DNA from: Deltaproteobacteria bacterium
GTDB lineage: Bacteria > Desulfobacterota > GWC2-55-46 > S146-70 > JAUXIU01
DNA length: 7,600 nt
Direction: 5' to 3'
NCBI GenBank assembly: GCA_030620895.1
Contig: JAUXIU010000050.1
Location: 1 to 7,600 of the forward strand
Below the pieces are notes generated by a model. It made no database searches, was not told where the DNA came from, and was given only the letters and a program-made list of their open reading frames with translations. Each line of letters opens with the position of its first letter. The stretch's first letter is position 1. Below are positions 5,632-7,600 of this stretch, one piece after another. A program made the position numbers and the translations under genes.

Positions 5632-5643
5632 GCGACGGTTTTT

Positions 5644-6465
5644 TCAATTTTCAATCTTCACTGCCTGCATCTCGCAGCTCTCTTCATATGTAATAAGCTC
5701 CTTTATAGAAGCCCTCTCACTACAAAGATTACAGTCGGGATCTCTTCTGACTATAACCTTCCTAAATTGCATCTTAAGGGCATCAAATACAAGGAGATTC
5801 CCTGCCAGTGTCTCACCAATACCGAGCAATTCCTTTATAGCCTCAACCGCCTGAATAACACCTATAACACCGGCAAGTGCACCAAGGACACCGGCTTCCT
5901 GACAACTCGGGACAAGCCCCTTCGGCGGCGGTTCAGGATAGAGACACCTGTAACAGGGATAACCCTCGTGAGGCTTAAAAGTTGCAACCTGCCCGTCAAA
6001 TCTGAACATGCTTCCAGACACAAGTGTTCGTCTTTCGAAGAAAGCAGCATCGTTCATTAAAAACCTGGTAGGGAAGTTATCGCTTCCATCCAGAAGTACA
6101 TCATACTCCTTTATTATACCCCTTATATTATCTGCATTAAGTCTTTCGTTGTATATAATCACATTTACATCCGGATTTAATTCTTCTATGGTCTGCTTTG
6201 CGGAGTTTGCCTTCGGCACACCTACCCGGAGGTTGTTATGTATTATCTGTCTCTGAAGATTGCTTAATTCCACACAATCCGAATCGATTACACCGATTGT
6301 ACCAACACCAGCCGCAGCCAAATAAAGAAGTGCAGGCGATCCAAGTCCACCGGCACCAAGTACAAAGGCCTTGCTCTTTAAAAGCTTCGACTGCCCTTTC
6401 CCTCCAATCTCAGGAAGGATTATATGTCTTGAATACCGTTCAATCTGCTCTTCTGTAAAGTTCAT
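5644..6465 (-). CDS. moeB: MoeB/ThiF-type E1-like sulfur-carrier adenylyltransferase
   Basis: Adenylates the C-terminal Gly-Gly of a small ubiquitin-like sulfur carrier so it can be thiocarboxylated. The 273-residue protein holds a single ThiF/MoeB/HesA domain: N-terminal RYSRHIILPEIG (10-21), the nucleotide loop GAGGLG (37-42), DSDCVELSNLQRQI (61-74) with the conserved arginine, LLDGSDNF (124-131), the zinc-binding pairs C171/C174 and C245/C248, and SCQEAGVLG with Cys188 at the position of the reactive cysteine of MoeB/ThiF. There is no C-terminal rhodanese domain, unlike mycobacterial MoeZ, so the sulfur donor must be a separate protein or sulfide. Its start lies 4 bases after the JAMM peptidase stop, with GAGGG 8 bases upstream. 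The neighbours point to service of a CysO-like carrier for cysteine synthesis; molybdopterin or thiamine service is possible too. The symbol is by family, not proven function. Confidence 0.9.
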   Translation of the reverse strand: MNFTEEQIERYSRHIILPEIGGKGQSKLLKSKAFVLGAGGLGSPALLYLAAAGVGTIGVIDSDCVELSNLQRQIIHNNLRVGVPKANSAKQTIEELNPDVNVIIYNERLNADNIRGIIKEYDVLLDGSDNFPTRFLMNDAAFFERRTLVSGSMFRFDGQVATFKPHEGYPCYRCLYPEPPPKGLVPSCQEAGVLGALAGVIGVIQAVEAIKELLGIGETLAGNLLVFDALKMQFRKVIVRRDPDCNLCSERASIKELITYEESCEMQAVKIEN

Positions 6466-6469
6466 GGTT

Positions 6470-6880
6470 TCATCCCTCTATCATCAATCTTTCTTCTTCA
6501 AACTTTTCTCTATTATCAACAAGTTTCCATGACCTAATGGAAACCTCCGTTCCATTGCGTACGGATATTATAATATATCTATAATCAGGCCACGCCCTTT
6601 CCCTGTCAAAATCAGATGGCATATCTGGATGGTCAGGATGAGAATGATAAAAGCCAATAATATCCTGACTTTCATTGGATGCCTCTTTCTCGATACGAAG
6701 GATATCACTTGGGTCTATCTCATACCTGTCATTAGCCCTTTCCTTGTTTATATTCTCAACCCTGTATATCTTTAAAACCCTATCTCCTGTTCCAACCAGA
6801 ACCCCACATCCTTCAGAGGGATATACATCCATTGCATGGTCTTTAATTTCAGTATAGAGTTGTTCATTTATATATATCAT
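6470..6880 (-). CDS. mec: JAMM/Mpn+ (M67) metallopeptidase, Mec-like
   Basis: A 136-residue zinc peptidase of the bacterial JAMM family, consisting of little more than the catalytic domain. The complete motif is present: Glu23 in PSEGCGVLVG (21-30), H79-S80-H81-P82, then S89 and D92 in PSDFD, giving the canonical H-x-H-x7-S-x2-D spacing, so it should be active. In M. tuberculosis the homologue Mec cuts cysteine from the C-terminus of the sulfur carrier CysO. The location here between cysteine synthase (7 bases away) and an E1-like gene (4 bases away) supports the same job. Start is the ATG at 6878-6880; the ribosome site is weak, as expected for coupled translation. A more general role in trimming ubiquitin-like sulfur carriers is the alternative. 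The symbol is given by context and motif. Confidence 0.88.
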   Translation of the reverse strand: MIYINEQLYTEIKDHAMDVYPSEGCGVLVGTGDRVLKIYRVENINKERANDRYEIDPSDILRIEKEASNESQDIIGFYHSHPDHPDMPSDFDRERAWPDYRYIIISVRNGTEVSIRSWKLVDNREKFEEERLMIEG

Positions 6881-6887
6881 TCTCTAT

Positions 6888-7600
6888 TTATTCCCAGAGC
6901 CTTGTGGATAGATATTTATCTCCACCATCAGGAAAGATTATTACAATTATACCCCTTTTTAACTTGCTCGCCACCTGCATGGCCCCCAACATCGCTGCTC
7001 CTGAGGATTGACCCACAAGTAGCCCCTCCTCCCTTGCCAATCTTTTGACCATATCATATGCCTCTTCGGTCGGAACAGGGAGCTTTTTATCGAGAGCCTC
7101 TTCATGATAAATACCAGGAACGATGGAAGATGCCATATGTTTGAGACCTTCTAATCCATGAAAAGGCGAATCCGGCTCTACAGCTATGACATGTATATTG
7201 GGATTAAACTCCTTTAACCTTCTACCTACCCCCATTATAGTACCACCTGTACCTATTGTGGCTATAAAGTGTGTTATCGTACCCTCTGTCTGCTCTATAA
7301 TCTCAGGGCCTGTTGTCTCGTAATGGGCCTTGGAATTAGAAGGGTTATTATACTGGTCAAGCTTGCAATACTTTTCTGACTCCTCAACATATAACTTCCA
7401 GGCAAGCCTTATCGCACCATCTGAACCCTCCAGAGGATCAGAAAATATCACATTAGCCCCAAAGGCCATTAAAATCTTCTTTCTCTCCTCACTAACATTT
7501 CCCGGGACAACCAGGTCTACCTTGTAACCTTTTACAGCACCTATCCAAGCATATGCGATCCCGGTATTCCCAGAAGTAGAGTCCAAAATCACCTTATCCT
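6888..7600 (-). CDS. cysM: Cysteine synthase (PLP, CysK/CysM family), N-terminus outside the window
   Basis: A fold-type II PLP enzyme making cysteine from an activated serine and a sulfur donor. The visible 236 residues start inside the protein with DKVILDSTSGNTGIA, whose TSGNTG loop binds the amino-acid carboxylate. Then come GTGGT (7253-7239), which holds the PLP phosphate, and VGQSSGAA (7016-6993), with the serine near the pyridine nitrogen. The C-terminus DGGDKYLSTRLWE lies close to the stop at 6888. About 60-70 residues, including the PLP lysine, lie beyond base 7600; the GTG at 7590-7592 is an internal valine codon, not the start. The segment GLEGLKHMASSIVPGIY recalls CysM-type enzymes paired with sulfur carriers, and the adjoining JAMM and E1-like genes support that over ordinary O-acetylserine/sulfide CysK. 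The substrate (O-phosphoserine or O-acetylserine) is not settled here. Confidence 0.92.
   Translation of the reverse strand, partial: DKVILDSTSGNTGIAYAWIGAVKGYKVDLVVPGNVSEERKKILMAFGANVIFSDPLEGSDGAIRLAWKLYVEESEKYCKLDQYNNPSNSKAHYETTGPEIIEQTEGTITHFIATIGTGGTIMGVGRRLKEFNPNIHVIAVEPDSPFHGLEGLKHMASSIVPGIYHEEALDKKLPVPTEEAYDMVKRLAREEGLLVGQSSGAAMLGAMQVASKLKRGIIVIIFPDGGDKYLSTRLWE

Noticed and set aside
5510..5643. A short sulfur-carrier (CysO/ThiS) gene hidden in the gap after the E1-like gene
   Set aside because: No open frame ending in Gly-Gly exists here; the gap is repeats and a hairpin.
5602..6060. Plus-strand open frame of 152 codons opposite the E1-like gene
   Set aside because: It overlaps the well-supported MoeB-type gene in antisense, starts within a repeat stretch and shows no family motif.

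Overview
This is a sulfur-assimilation region of a bacterial genome. All nine genes lie on the minus strand and are read from high to low coordinates. Two genes run off the window: the cysteine synthase at the right edge lacks its N-terminus, and the ATP sulfurylase at the left edge lacks its C-terminal half. Moderate GC, single-gene Sat-type ATP sulfurylase, a SLC13-type permease in place of an ABC sulfate importer, and word-like repeats in the gene gaps suggest an environmental, perhaps anaerobic, Gram-negative lineage such as Nitrospirota, Desulfobacterota or Brocadiales-type Planctomycetota. That placement is a weak guess, because the window has no rRNA or other taxonomic marker.

Layout in transcription order. 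Block A (7600 to 5644): cysteine synthase of the CysM kind, a JAMM/Mpn+ metallopeptidase of the Mec kind, and a MoeB/ThiF-type E1-like adenylyltransferase, packed with gaps of 7 and 4 bases. Block B (5509 to 2365): a radical SAM protein with unusual cysteine spacing, a DASS/SLC13 anion permease and a small UspA-family protein, with gaps of 8 and 5 bases. Block C (2071 to 698): APS kinase (cysC) and an iron-sulfur APS/PAPS reductase (cysH), 12 bases apart. Block D (582 to the left edge): ATP sulfurylase (sat). The gaps between blocks (5510-5643, 2072-2364, 583-697) hold no gene that I can support. Each carries its own kind of short repeat or inverted repeat. The 2072-2364 gap also holds a strongly self-complementary stretch that may be a structured RNA ahead of cysC.

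How the genes fit together. The permease may import sulfate, Sat activates it to APS, CysC can phosphorylate APS to PAPS, and CysH reduces APS (or PAPS) to sulfite. No sulfite reductase lies in the window. Block A looks like the sulfur-carrier-protein route to cysteine known from Mycobacterium tuberculosis: an E1-like enzyme charges a small carrier (CysO), CysM makes a carrier-cysteine adduct, and the JAMM peptidase (Mec) releases cysteine. The carrier gene is not in the window and would be expected upstream of 7600. The least understood part is the radical SAM protein between this module and the permease; its substrate cannot be read from the sequence.
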